Shown here: positions 1-6,649 of the stretch, piece after piece
Layout of the letters: the number at the start of each line of letters is the position of its first letter
Position numbering within the stretch: the stretch's first letter is position 1
From: JARROD01 sp037384225
GTDB taxonomy: Bacteria; Pseudomonadota; Gammaproteobacteria; Pseudomonadales; Cellvibrionaceae
Assembly: GCA_037384225.1 (NCBI GenBank)
Contig: JARROD010000138.1
Span: forward strand, 1-12,183
Direction: 5' to 3'
DNA length: 12,183 nt
The notes under the pieces: generated by a model
The model's input: only the letters and a program-made list of their open reading frames with translations
Databases searched by the model: none
Told to the model about the DNA's origin: nothing
Program-made: the position numbers and the translations under genes

Positions 1-90
1 AGGAATATCATCGCGTGATTGCAGGTCGAATTCAACGCTGTTAATGTCGACTTCTCCAAGTTGGATTTGAACAGGCTGCGTACAACGCAT
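1..90 (-). CDS. N-terminal 30 codons of a probable IS transposase (runs off left edge)
   Basis: A minus-strand reading frame starts with ATG at 88-90 and is open to the left edge. A Shine-Dalgarno-like AGGAAAA lies just upstream. The peptide begins MRCTQPVQIQLG and ends SRDDIP. The pattern of a short polar start, then 'LGEVDI', then 'SRDDIP' resembles the N-terminus of DDE transposases annotated as ISNCY-type in gammaproteobacteria. That match is from memory and rests on only 30 residues. No terminal inverted repeat can be confirmed at 91-300, which otherwise shows only AT-rich sequence before the IS91 remnant. It could instead be an unrelated gene start. Confidence 0.4.
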   Translation of the reverse strand, partial: MRCTQPVQIQLGEVDINSVEFDLQSRDDIP

Positions 91-299
91 ATTGAATTTT
101 CCTATCGAAGTTTTGGATGCAAAGATCAAAATTGCCTATTGGATCCGATTTTTCTGTGAAATAGGAAAAACTTCGCGTGACAGAATTCGAAATTTTCCCT
201 GATTTTTCAATTGGTTGCTGCTTTTCGTTCAGGCGCTAGTTAAAAAAATGCTATGGGTGTGAGTGGTTATAGGTATTCCAAGGTTCCAGCCGAGTGCTA

Positions 300-427
300 T
301 TTGATCTGGAACATAATCACCACCGAGTCCTGGCAATGACTTTGACCTGACCTCCGCAGCGCTCGCAGACTTCAATGTCGATGTTGAAGACTCGCTTGAG
401 ACGTTGCATCCAGGTTATTGCCAAGGA
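300..427 (-). pseudogene. C-terminal remnant of an IS91-family transposase
   Basis: Read on the minus strand, this segment translates as WMQRLKRVFNID, then IEVCERCGGQVKVIA. This is the characteristic end of IS91/ISCR-type (Y2, HUH-like) transposases, including the CxxCGG zinc-like pair. After VKVIA the frame breaks: the direct frame stops at 317-319, while the next frame continues DSVVIM where the family has 'EDPVVI'. A 1-2 base loss is therefore likely. The catalytic tyrosines and the rest of the protein are absent. The fragment begins where the neighbouring DUF4252 gene loses similarity to its paralogue, so it marks an insertion or deletion junction. IS91 elements move by rolling-circle, one-ended transposition, which can leave such partial copies. 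Confidence 0.7.
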
Positions 428-867
428 TGGCATGTATGCCGGTTTTGCACCACCAGACCATCCATCTTGCCATCACTCACCCGGGAAAACATACGTACCC
501 GTGATCCCTTTTCGTTAACGCTGACCAAAGGCTCCCAGTTGGCTTTGCGAATATTACCGGTAACCTCATCCACCACTTCCAGCGCTTTTTTGGCATTGCC
601 CTTCAGTTCATAAACACGCACTTTAATCATTTCTATATTTTCCAGCAATTGTGCCACCTCAGGGTCTTCCTGTTTGGAAAATGCGCCGATCATGCCGATC
701 AGGCCTTTTTCGAGATTGATCTCCACCTTGGCTTCACCATAACTGCCACTCAGGTCGGCAAAATTTATTTCACCGGCGGGGCTGGCCAGGCTCTGTGTGC
801 TGAACAACACACTGAAGCAAAAAAACAGGTAGATTCCAATCCTTGCCTTAGCTACAAATAATTTCAT
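415..867 (-). CDS. DUF4252-domain exported protein, C-terminus truncated by IS91 remnant
   Basis: The start is ATG at 865-867, with GAAGGAGT 4-5 bases upstream inside the end of the preceding gene. A longer upstream in-frame start would lie inside that gene and is less likely. Residues 1-29 are a signal peptide (MKLFVAKARIG, hydrophobic core, cleavage near SLA/SP); there is no lipobox. The rest matches the DUF4252 protein at 1750-2286 nearly residue for residue in pattern (GSYGEAKVEINLEKGLIGMI against the paralogue's HHYGDAVVETSLDKGMLGLI) up to 'GKMDGLV'. The paralogue continues about 38 more residues. Here the frame ends after an unrelated VQNRHTCHPWQ tail encoded by IS91-derived sequence. 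The product is probably non-functional or altered. It is the last gene of the sigma-factor operon. Confidence 0.8.
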   Translation of the reverse strand: MKLFVAKARIGIYLFFCFSVLFSTQSLASPAGEINFADLSGSYGEAKVEINLEKGLIGMIGAFSKQEDPEVAQLLENIEMIKVRVYELKGNAKKALEVVDEVTGNIRKANWEPLVSVNEKGSRVRMFSRVSDGKMDGLVVQNRHTCHPWQ

Positions 868-868
868 A

Positions 869-1258
869 CTAAACTCCTTCACTCGACGACACCGAGTACA
901 CTGTATGCATAATGGGTTTAAGGGTGGCGCTTTGCAGTGAATCATTCAGGGTGTGCTGTAAACTCCGGTTTGCCTTATCATTGGCTTTTTGCAAATACTG
1001 TAAAGCAATGCGCAGATCTTTTTCAGCTTGTAGCAGATCGCGCTCCTGTTGCAAAGGCTCCAGCAGAAGGCTGAAAGCCAGCATCACAAACGCCAGCGAC
1101 GCCGCGATAGCCCCCATCATTATCCAGCTCTTCTGTCGCGATTTGCGCGGAATCCGATAAAGTTTGTCGTGCAAACCCGCAGGCAAATCCACCGGTTCAG
1201 CGGTATCCTCCCCATAAACACGCTGCAAAAACTCTGAATCCTGATTTTTATTCATCAT
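869..1258 (-). CDS. One-pass membrane protein, probable anti-sigma factor
   Basis: This is a 129-residue protein with a short cytoplasmic N-terminus (1-43), one hydrophobic segment at about 45-66 (SWIMMGAIAASLAFVMLAFS), and a heptad-like, charged C-terminal part (67-110) that could form a coiled coil in the periplasm. It starts inside the sigma gene's stop codon (ATGA overlap, 1255-1258), which implies translational coupling and fits a cognate sigma regulator. No zinc-binding HxxxCxxC motif is present, so it is not a ZAS-type anti-sigma and the assignment rests on position and topology. Its last codons (SEGV, then TAG) contain the ribosome-binding site for the next gene, one base before that ATG. 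Confidence 0.65.
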   Translation of the reverse strand: MMNKNQDSEFLQRVYGEDTAEPVDLPAGLHDKLYRIPRKSRQKSWIMMGAIAASLAFVMLAFSLLLEPLQQERDLLQAEKDLRIALQYLQKANDKANRSLQHTLNDSLQSATLKPIMHTVYSVSSSEGV

Positions 1259-1740
1259 TCACCCCCTTGTAGGATGGCGCGTAGTTGTTTGCGTGCGCGA
1301 TGTAAATACACTTTCACTTGATTCTCGTTAAGCTCACAATATTCAGCGATTTCACGTTGACTCTGTTCATGCAGATCAGAACGCAAAATAATGCTGCGAT
1401 AGGGTTCCTTTAACTTGCCGATCGCCGATCGTAACCAGTGGCCCAATTGGCTATTCTGCAATTTGCAACTGGGGGAATCGCTCACGTCGGCCTCGTGGCT
1501 ATCGTCATACTCCTGCGTTACATGGCGCTGGCGCAGGTAATCAATAGCACAATTGCGGGTAACCTGTGAGAGCCAGGCGCCAGCCCGCACCTGTTCAACC
1601 TTGCCAATCTGTTTCCACAGCCGTTCAAACACTTCCTGAGTACAGTCCTCCGCTTCCGCGCGATTGTTGAGTATACGCAAGGCCAGGCCATAGACCTGGC
1701 GTGAATGGGTATTCACAATACTGCGGTATTTAAATTCCAT
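1255..1740 (-). CDS. ECF-family RNA polymerase sigma factor
   Basis: This 161-residue protein has the two-domain layout of group IV (ECF) sigma factors. Region 2 covers about residues 5-70: ALRILNNRAEAEDCTQEVF is the region 2.2 signature for core binding, and WLSQVTRNCAIDYLRQR is region 2.4 for -10 recognition. Region 4 is about 105-157, with a helix-turn-helix in QSQREIAEYCELNENQVKVY and then LHRARKQLR. Length and motifs are normal, so it looks functional. It begins 9 bases after the upstream DUF4252 lipoprotein stop and has no strong Shine-Dalgarno, which suggests coupling. The probable target is the promoter in front of its own operon (2355-2383). The inducing signal is unknown; the flanking envelope proteins suggest a cell-surface stress. 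Confidence 0.93.
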   Translation of the reverse strand: MEFKYRSIVNTHSRQVYGLALRILNNRAEAEDCTQEVFERLWKQIGKVEQVRAGAWLSQVTRNCAIDYLRQRHVTQEYDDSHEADVSDSPSCKLQNSQLGHWLRSAIGKLKEPYRSIILRSDLHEQSQREIAEYCELNENQVKVYLHRARKQLRAILQGGE

Positions 1741-1749
1741 AAATACACT

Positions 1750-2286
1750 TTAGGTCTGTGAATTGTCATATTCTATATTCATTGCTTTAGTCAGATGCAC
1801 CAGCTTCGCCGGGTCTATTTCCCCCACAACATTAATAAATACAGCATCGTCCTCACTGACCACCATTGCCACCAAACCGTCCATTTTACCCTCGTTCATT
1901 TTCGCGAACAGTCGCACCTGCGACTCCTTGTCATTCACACTTATTAGCGGTTCCCATTTGTCGCGGCGAATCTGCGCACTGACCTGATGCAACCCCGCCA
2001 GAGCCTGCTCCCGCTTGCCGTTCACGTTGTAAACCCGAATAATAACCGATTTGACGCCGCTGATTATCTCTGCCAATTCAGGTTCTTCACTATTGGCAAG
2101 TATGCCGATCAACCCCAGCATCCCCTTATCCAGGCTGGTTTCGACAACCGCGTCGCCATAGTGGTGGCTGAGATCCGGAAAATCAATGGCCCCGGGCGGA
2201 GCGGCCATAGCGCTACAGCCAGCCAACATACCTATCATTAAAAACATCGAAGCCACAGAGCAGGCTATTTTTTGCACAAACCTCAT
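1750..2286 (-). CDS. DUF4252-domain lipoprotein, first gene of sigma operon
   Basis: This 178-residue protein has a type II signal peptide: charged start MRFVQK, hydrophobic core, lipobox L21-A22-G23-C24. Ser at +2 argues for outer-membrane rather than inner-membrane retention. Residues 35-175 make a complete DUF4252 domain: a YGDAVVETSLDKG segment, KSVIIRVYNVNG, WEPLISVNDKES, and a C-terminal GEIDPAKLVHL. DUF4252 proteins of unknown function are known beside ECF sigma factors, mainly in Bacteroidetes. The start is supported by AAAGGAG 7 bases upstream. It is first in the operon, directly behind an ECF-like promoter, and is the intact paralogue of the truncated gene at 415-867. A role as an envelope sensor or effector of the sigma regulon is inference. 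Confidence 0.88.
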   Translation of the reverse strand: MRFVQKIACSVASMFLMIGMLAGCSAMAAPPGAIDFPDLSHHYGDAVVETSLDKGMLGLIGILANSEEPELAEIISGVKSVIIRVYNVNGKREQALAGLHQVSAQIRRDKWEPLISVNDKESQVRLFAKMNEGKMDGLVAMVVSEDDAVFINVVGEIDPAKLVHLTKAMNIEYDNSQT

Positions 2287-2354
2287 GTTAATTCTCCTTT
2301 GATTTAATCGTTGTTCAACCCTTCGTCCGGACTTCTATCCCGGTCTTATTCAGC

Positions 2355-2383
2355 TATACGTAGCAGTTACCCAAAGGTTACAA
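2355..2383 (-). promoter_or_regulatory. Putative ECF-type autoregulatory promoter
   Basis: On the minus strand TGTAACC (2377-2383) is followed, after exactly 16 bases, by CGTATA (2355-2360). A -35 with 'AAC' and a -10 starting 'CGT' at 16-17 base spacing is the classic ECF architecture. The site lies about 70 bases before the first operon gene, so the sigma factor at 1255-1740 probably drives its own operon. A repeated GTTAC on the plus strand (2366-2370 and 2377-2381) overlaps the -35. Confidence 0.55.
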
Positions 2384-2399
2384 AAAAAGCCTGCTTTTT
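2382..2399. terminator. Short A/T-flanked hairpin, possible weak terminator
   Basis: AAAAAGC, two bases, GCTTTTT form a short inverted repeat between the operon promoter and the DUF4331 remnant. The stem is AT-rich and the loop too small to form fully, so termination is doubtful. It is noted because it separates two divergent segments. Confidence 0.2.
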
Positions 2400-2416
2400 C
2401 GGAACGGATACTGCCT

Positions 2417-2812
2417 GTGGACATCGCTGTTGCGCAATGTTGTGCTAGGCTTCCTGTCTCCAAGGTTGTGGCTGCCAGCCACATAGATTCACCGAGAGAA
2501 GTTGCCAATCCCGCAACGGATATTTCGGATTTCTACCTGTTTCGAAGCTGGGAAAATTCGGACAGTATCATTCTGGCAATGAACGTTTTCCCCGGGCAAA
2601 ACGCCGACGATGGACCTGTTTTCTCCAGCTTTGACAATGCGGCCATCTATAGGCTGAGCATCGACAATGATATGGATGGAAGAGCCGACGATCTTGTGTA
2701 CGAATTTCGTTTCGAAACAAGGTTACAGCCGATTCCCGGATTTGAAAAATTTCCGTTTCCCGCCATAGGGCACCCGAATATGGCCAACCCGGCACTATTG
2801 TTTGTAAAATAG
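2417..2812 (+). pseudogene. N-terminal fragment of a DUF4331 protein
   Basis: The open frame reads ASHIDSPREVANPATDIS, then DFYLFRS, ILAMNVFPGQ, YRLSIDNDMDGRADDLVYEF. This is the N-terminal pattern of DUF4331 proteins (S-H-x-x-x-P-R-E/D, D-I-x-D-x-Y-x-F, then IDN-x-DG-x-A-D), which are usually several hundred residues and secreted. Here only about 110 residues remain. The signal peptide is gone or replaced by an unconvincing GTG-started leader, and the frame ends at 2812 exactly where histidine-kinase similarity begins in another frame. It is a dead fragment. Its original function is unknown; such proteins often sit near sigma/anti-sigma genes, so it may once have belonged to the neighbouring sigma locus (inference). 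Confidence 0.7.
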
Positions 2813-3336
2813 CTAACGGCAAATTCGGGACACCCGCCAACAGTCACGATCTGCGCCAACCGCTGCACACCATGCGTATTTTTCTGGGTGATCTCACCCG
2901 CTATGTGTCCTCACCTGTCGGCAGGGAAATCCTCCTCGGTTTGCGGCAGTCCGTCGATGAAACGGATAGCAGCTTTGAATCGCCTATGGATTTGAGCAAA
3001 CTCGAGGCCGGTGCGGTACAAGTGAATGTGCAGCCTCTGGCCCTGGCGGAACTGTTCGGCAAACTGCAGCGGGAATACGTCGTTCAGGCGGAAGCGAGGC
3101 ACACCCGGCTGAGCGCGCATCCGACGAAATATTGGGTCGCCAGCGACGCGCTGTTGCTGGCGCGCCTGCTGCGCAACCTGATATCCAATTCCATAAAGTT
3201 TTCTCCGGGCGGTCGCGTTTTGCTCGGCTGTCGCTATCGCGGGCACTCGATATGCATTCAGGTTTGGGATAACGGTTGCGGTATTGCGGAATCGGAGCAA
3301 TCCCTTGTTTTTGATGTCTATCGCCGCGCCACTGAC
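2812..3336 (+). pseudogene. Histidine kinase core fragment (SHDLRQPL type)
   Basis: The reading frame upstream of the ATG at 2872 already contains the H box, NSHDLRQPLHTM, with the phospho-acceptor His codon at 2845-2847. An ATG-initiated ORF would therefore lose it. Downstream are a dimerisation-like MDLSKLEAGAV, an N box (LLRNLISNSIKFSPGGRVLL), a G1 box (VWDNGCGIAESE) and an F-box-like VFDVYRR. The sensor region is missing, and the protein stops before the G2 box because the frame runs into IS91 sequence. This type is common in hybrid kinases of gammaproteobacteria. It is truncated at both ends and surely inactive as a kinase, although the chimeric frame stays open to 3471. Confidence 0.8.
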
Positions 3337-3471
3337 AGCAAGCACCAACAAGAATTCGACGACTTCCTCCAATGCGGTCGCCTGGAGTATGGCTTCTTGC
3401 GAGTGCGCTGTGAGGATTGCCACCATGAACGCCTGGCCATCCGGCGTTTTGGTTCCGCGCTGAATCTATAA
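3337..3471 (+). pseudogene. N-terminal fragment of an IS91-family transposase fused in frame to the kinase remnant
   Basis: The sequence reads QEFDDFLQCGRLEYGFLRVR, then CEDCHHERL. This matches the N-terminal zinc-binding part of IS91-family transposases (EFxxFLxCGxLxxGFxRVRCxxCxHExL), where the next expected residues are 'VAFSCK' and a second CxxC. Here similarity stops after HHERL and the frame ends at 3471. The piece continues the kinase frame without a stop, giving a chimeric ORF from 2872. It is a second IS91 scar in the window, in the opposite orientation to the one at 300-427 and from the other end of the transposase. Confidence 0.72.
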
Positions 3472-3754
3472 ACCCCCTCACATAGGGTGAGCTATGCTCC
3501 GGTTAGAAAAATCTGCGCGTGCCCCTGAAAATACCGCTCTAAAAGGTCCCGAGCTCGAAAATTTATGAACAATAGGGTAAACTTTGTGAACTGGTTCAAA
3601 AATAAATTTCTTCAATGTGGAAGATTATAATTTACAATGGTGCAAACACGGCAATTAATTGATCAATAATAATACAGTCATATAACAATATTACCGTGGT
3701 TCACACTTAAACGACATCCCTCTTTTTTATTTAGTTTAAGTCGCTGTTGCATTT
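3472..3754. other. AT-rich intergenic stretch without recognisable gene
   Basis: I see no coding frame, RNA gene or clear repeat here. The base composition is much more AT-rich than the flanks, consistent with degraded mobile DNA to the left of the pectate lyase terminator. Confidence 0.5.
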
Positions 3755-3824
3755 CGATAAAAGCAAAAATGGGATCGGTGACAAATGAGAATCATATGCC
3801 TCCGACCCCTTTTTTCTTTTTTTA
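3755..3824. terminator. Probable bidirectional intrinsic terminator after the pectate lyase gene
   Basis: GGGATCGG (3771-3778) pairs with CCGACCCC (3802-3809) as an 8-bp stem with one wobble pair and a 23-base loop. On the plus strand it is followed by TTTTTTCTTTTTTT (3810-3823). On the minus strand, leaving the pectate lyase gene, it is followed by ATTTTTGCTTTT. T-rich tracts on both sides allow termination in both directions. The plus-strand T tract reaches the stop codon of the lyase. Confidence 0.6.
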
Positions 3825-6152
3825 TGGCTGTTGAGGAAGTGCAACATCCTGCCAGCCGGTTTCGCTTTCCAGGGTCGATTGAAGTGCGCTATTTGCGGTG
3901 TCGAGTTTATAGGAATAATAATCCTCTGCATCGAACACCTCGTCGGTCTTGTTTTGCGGAATGGTGGCGGCGCCGTTCAGCAATAGATTCCCCGAGGCCC
4001 GCACAGCACCGTCCTGCCTGACCTCCACCGCCGTTGTTGAACCGTTTCCGGCCGAGAAAATATTGTTTTCCACCAGCACCTTGGCTTCAATCGCCGAGCG
4101 AATACCGTAGTCCTGCCAGTCCTTGATCAGGTTGTTGAAAACATGCACGCGACCAAAACGAACCCGTGGCTGGCGTTCGATAATATCGTGGAAATAATTG
4201 TGGTGTATCGTCACCCGAATAATGTCGTCGAAGGTATCGCTGTCAGAGGCCGAAATCAGCATTCCTTTGCCGTGATCCCAAAAGTGATTCCAGGACACGG
4301 TGATATCCGTCGAGCGCACGGTAATGTCCAATAACCCATCGGTAAACGCGGTAAAGTCGCAGTGGTCGACCCACACCCGGCTGACGTCTTCGGTAATGGT
4401 CAGGGCGTCGCGCTCACCTCCATCAGCACCTTCGAAGCGGATATTGTGCACAATAACATTTTCCACGCCCTCTTCAATAATCAGGCCGCGACCGGTCAAC
4501 GTGATCAGTTGGCCTCTGCCGTCTATGGTCTTGTTGGACTGCACATCAATCGAGCTACCGCTCACTTCAATCGTACCCGACACATCAAACACAATCCACG
4601 TCGCCGCGTCCTGTTCGGCACAGGCGCGCAGGGAGCCGCTGCCGGAATTGTTCAGGTTTGTAACATGGCAAAGCTCCGCTCCCTTGCCGCCGGTCGTATC
4701 GTCGCCGAAACCAACAATATTGTTAGTAATGGCTTCCCAGGGACGATCGCAATTCTCCGTACAGTCGTCATCGTCGCCATCATCGTCATCACCGCCGTCG
4801 CCATCGTCGCCGGACAAATCCGGAACCGGCACCACCACCGTATTTTGGCTTCCCGCCAGAATCAGGTTTTGATCGTCCGGCGTTATCATCAGGGAGACAT
4901 AATTGGTTTCAACTGTTTCCTGCACCGGGTCGATGACCTGCGTGGCTCCTCCCGGTGTGGTGGGTAATTCAATGCTCGTCAAGCGTGTAAAACCGGTATC
5001 GCCATCCTGGCTATCCAGGTCGTAGACCGCAACCGCATCCGGTTCGGTATAAACATACAGACGCTCGCCATCCGCCGAAAAAACACTGCTGGCGGTATAG
5101 GCGCCGGCGACAAAGCGCAGCTGGCTATCGTAAATACTGGGACCTGAATCGCTGCCCAACAAAAAATGCTGCCCCGATCTGTCGGCGACCACCCGCGTGG
5201 AAGACACTTCCAGATCACTCAGCGCAACCTCTCCGCTGGCGGCGTTATACTCGTAAACCTGTGCCGCGTCTGTATCCGCTTCCGCGGCAATGATAACCCG
5301 GCTGCCGTCGACCGTGGCGGCCAGTTCCCAGGGCCCGCCGGCGTCTATCAGAGACTCGAAAGTCTGCCCGGCGAGACTGTACGTGTAAACACCGGTACTT
5401 GCATTCGCATTGGAATCCACTGACAACAACACAACGCCGTTATTGGCAATAGCGATATTGTCCAAAAACTCGGAAGCGTCGGACAGCTCCGGTGCCTCAA
5501 CACTTTCCTCTGTACTGAAACTCTCCGTATCGACGAACATCAGAGCGTGGGGAGTAACTGCAATAATCTGTGCCCCATCCAGAGTCAAAGCAATATCGCG
5601 AATATCTTCAACAGGAAGTTGGTCGGCGTTCCAGTCTCCGCCGTCATAACGCAGTCTTTCCAATATGCCGTTTTCATAGTCGGCCATGTAGATGGCCCGG
5701 CGCTGCGAATCGTAAAGCAGCTTGCTTTTCGCGCCCGATGCCGCTACGGTCGCGTCGCTGTAAGTCTGAGCATCCACTACCACAAGCTCAGCCGAGGACT
5801 TAAACTCACCGGCCGATGTAGAGACTTCAATCGGGTAGGTTCCCGCCGCGAGGACGGGGAAGCTCGCCCGTATCTCCGTGTCGCTGCGAATGTCAATTTC
5901 AGTGGCCAGATTTTCGCCGAATGAAACCCCGGTAATGGCGACACTGTTAAACCCGCCACCTCTGATAATCACTTCCTGGCTGGCGCCGGCCATGCCGATA
6001 TAGGGACTGACAAATTCGACTTCGCCGACCTGTTCAACGTCGGAGTTGGAGTTGGAATCACTACCCCCGCCTCCGCAGGCTGACAACAGCAGCAACAATA
6101 TCCCAATACAACTGCCTTTCATGCTATTTGCACAACGGTGAAACACATCCAT
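3822..6152 (-). CDS. Multi-domain PL1 pectate lyase lipoprotein
   Basis: This 776-residue enzyme is predicted to cleave polygalacturonate by beta-elimination at the cell surface. Residues 1-26 are a lipoprotein signal (lipobox L23-S24-A25-C26) followed by a Gly/Ser/Asn tether. Residues 44-127 resemble a TIG/IPT immunoglobulin-like domain. Residues 130-440 have repeated 'YDxxxR', 'SADGERLYV' and 'TPDDQNLILAG' strands like a beta-propeller. Residues 444-470 are an Asp/Gly linker with a CTENC pair. The rest is a complete parallel beta-helix pectate lyase: VWVDHCDF (593-600), DGLLDI, K629 in HGKGMLIS, and R660-Q-P-R-V-R665 aligning with catalytic R218 and R223 of Erwinia PelC. The start at 6152 has GAGAGGGG in front; the inner Met at residue 11 lacks one. 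A receptor remnant diverges upstream, suggesting a former pectin-use locus. Confidence 0.93.
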   Translation of the reverse strand: MDVFHRCANSMKGSCIGILLLLLSACGGGGSDSNSNSDVEQVGEVEFVSPYIGMAGASQEVIIRGGGFNSVAITGVSFGENLATEIDIRSDTEIRASFPVLAAGTYPIEVSTSAGEFKSSAELVVVDAQTYSDATVAASGAKSKLLYDSQRRAIYMADYENGILERLRYDGGDWNADQLPVEDIRDIALTLDGAQIIAVTPHALMFVDTESFSTEESVEAPELSDASEFLDNIAIANNGVVLLSVDSNANASTGVYTYSLAGQTFESLIDAGGPWELAATVDGSRVIIAAEADTDAAQVYEYNAASGEVALSDLEVSSTRVVADRSGQHFLLGSDSGPSIYDSQLRFVAGAYTASSVFSADGERLYVYTEPDAVAVYDLDSQDGDTGFTRLTSIELPTTPGGATQVIDPVQETVETNYVSLMITPDDQNLILAGSQNTVVVPVPDLSGDDGDGGDDDDGDDDDCTENCDRPWEAITNNIVGFGDDTTGGKGAELCHVTNLNNSGSGSLRACAEQDAATWIVFDVSGTIEVSGSSIDVQSNKTIDGRGQLITLTGRGLIIEEGVENVIVHNIRFEGADGGERDALTITEDVSRVWVDHCDFTAFTDGLLDITVRSTDITVSWNHFWDHGKGMLISASDSDTFDDIIRVTIHHNYFHDIIERQPRVRFGRVHVFNNLIKDWQDYGIRSAIEAKVLVENNIFSAGNGSTTAVEVRQDGAVRASGNLLLNGAATIPQNKTDEVFDAEDYYSYKLDTANSALQSTLESETGWQDVALPQQP

Positions 6153-6417
6153 AAAACACCCCTCTCAATGGCACGCAAACGGGTTCGCCCAGATTAGCTG
6201 ACATGAGCACCAGCCTTAGAAGCATGCACAAAATTATGTTGCGCATGTCCGTTTTGAGATTGAAGAAGATCTCGGGTAAAGCCACCGCTGATAGACCCTG
6301 GAATATTCAGGCTATTCAAATACGCGAAAAGTATTTGATGTAATTGTGTAAGTCATCACAAACCGAGAGAGATGTTGATTTGATTATGAACAATCGCCAA
6401 GATGTGTTCACAGTTAG
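6153..6417. other. Intergenic region upstream of the pectate lyase
   Basis: About 265 bases hold no convincing gene. The pectate lyase promoter must lie here, but I cannot single out a -10/-35 pair or a known operator. Confidence 0.45.
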
Positions 6418-6649
6418 CGCTCGGCCTATACCGTAACGTATCAATACAATTCAGTGGATAATTTGGATATCGGCGCCAACGCACCCTTTCTAAGCGACAG
6501 TTCGAAACACACCTACAATCTCACCGCGTATTTGATAACGAACTGTTTCAGGTGCGCCTCGCATACAACTGACGCGTGAATCTATGCTGCACAAAGAGAG
6601 TGCCTACGGCGATCTGCTGTGGCCATTATTTATTCGTCGCATTCCATAA
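6418..6649 (+). pseudogene. TonB-dependent receptor fragment, frameshifted
   Basis: Conceptual translation with frame corrections gives SAYTVTYQYNSVDNLDIGAN, then SKHTYNLTAYFDNELFQVRL, AYN, a stop where Trp is expected, and then RESMLHKESAYGDLLW. This is the late barrel region of TonB-dependent receptors (typically '...LPGLSKHSYNLTAFYE...ARLAYNWRSE...'). At least two frameshifts (near 6529-6533 and 6570-6578) and one TGA in place of Trp show it is dead. The plug domain and most of the barrel are missing. In this position, divergent from the pectate lyase, the ancestor may have imported pectin oligosaccharides; that is inference. Confidence 0.68.

Noticed and set aside
2911..3481. Long minus-strand open frames opposite the kinase fragment
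   Set aside because: They are antisense shadows of GC-rich coding sequence; the plus strand carries recognisable kinase and IS91 motifs.
4753..4820. Microsatellite or CRISPR-like repeat
   Set aside because: The GTC/ATC/GCC triplet pattern is simply the coding of the Asp/Gly linker, in frame and without spacers.
4362..4967. Plus-strand open frame of about 200 codons within the pectate lyase gene
   Set aside because: It is antisense to the catalytic and linker region, has no family resemblance and no ribosome-binding site.
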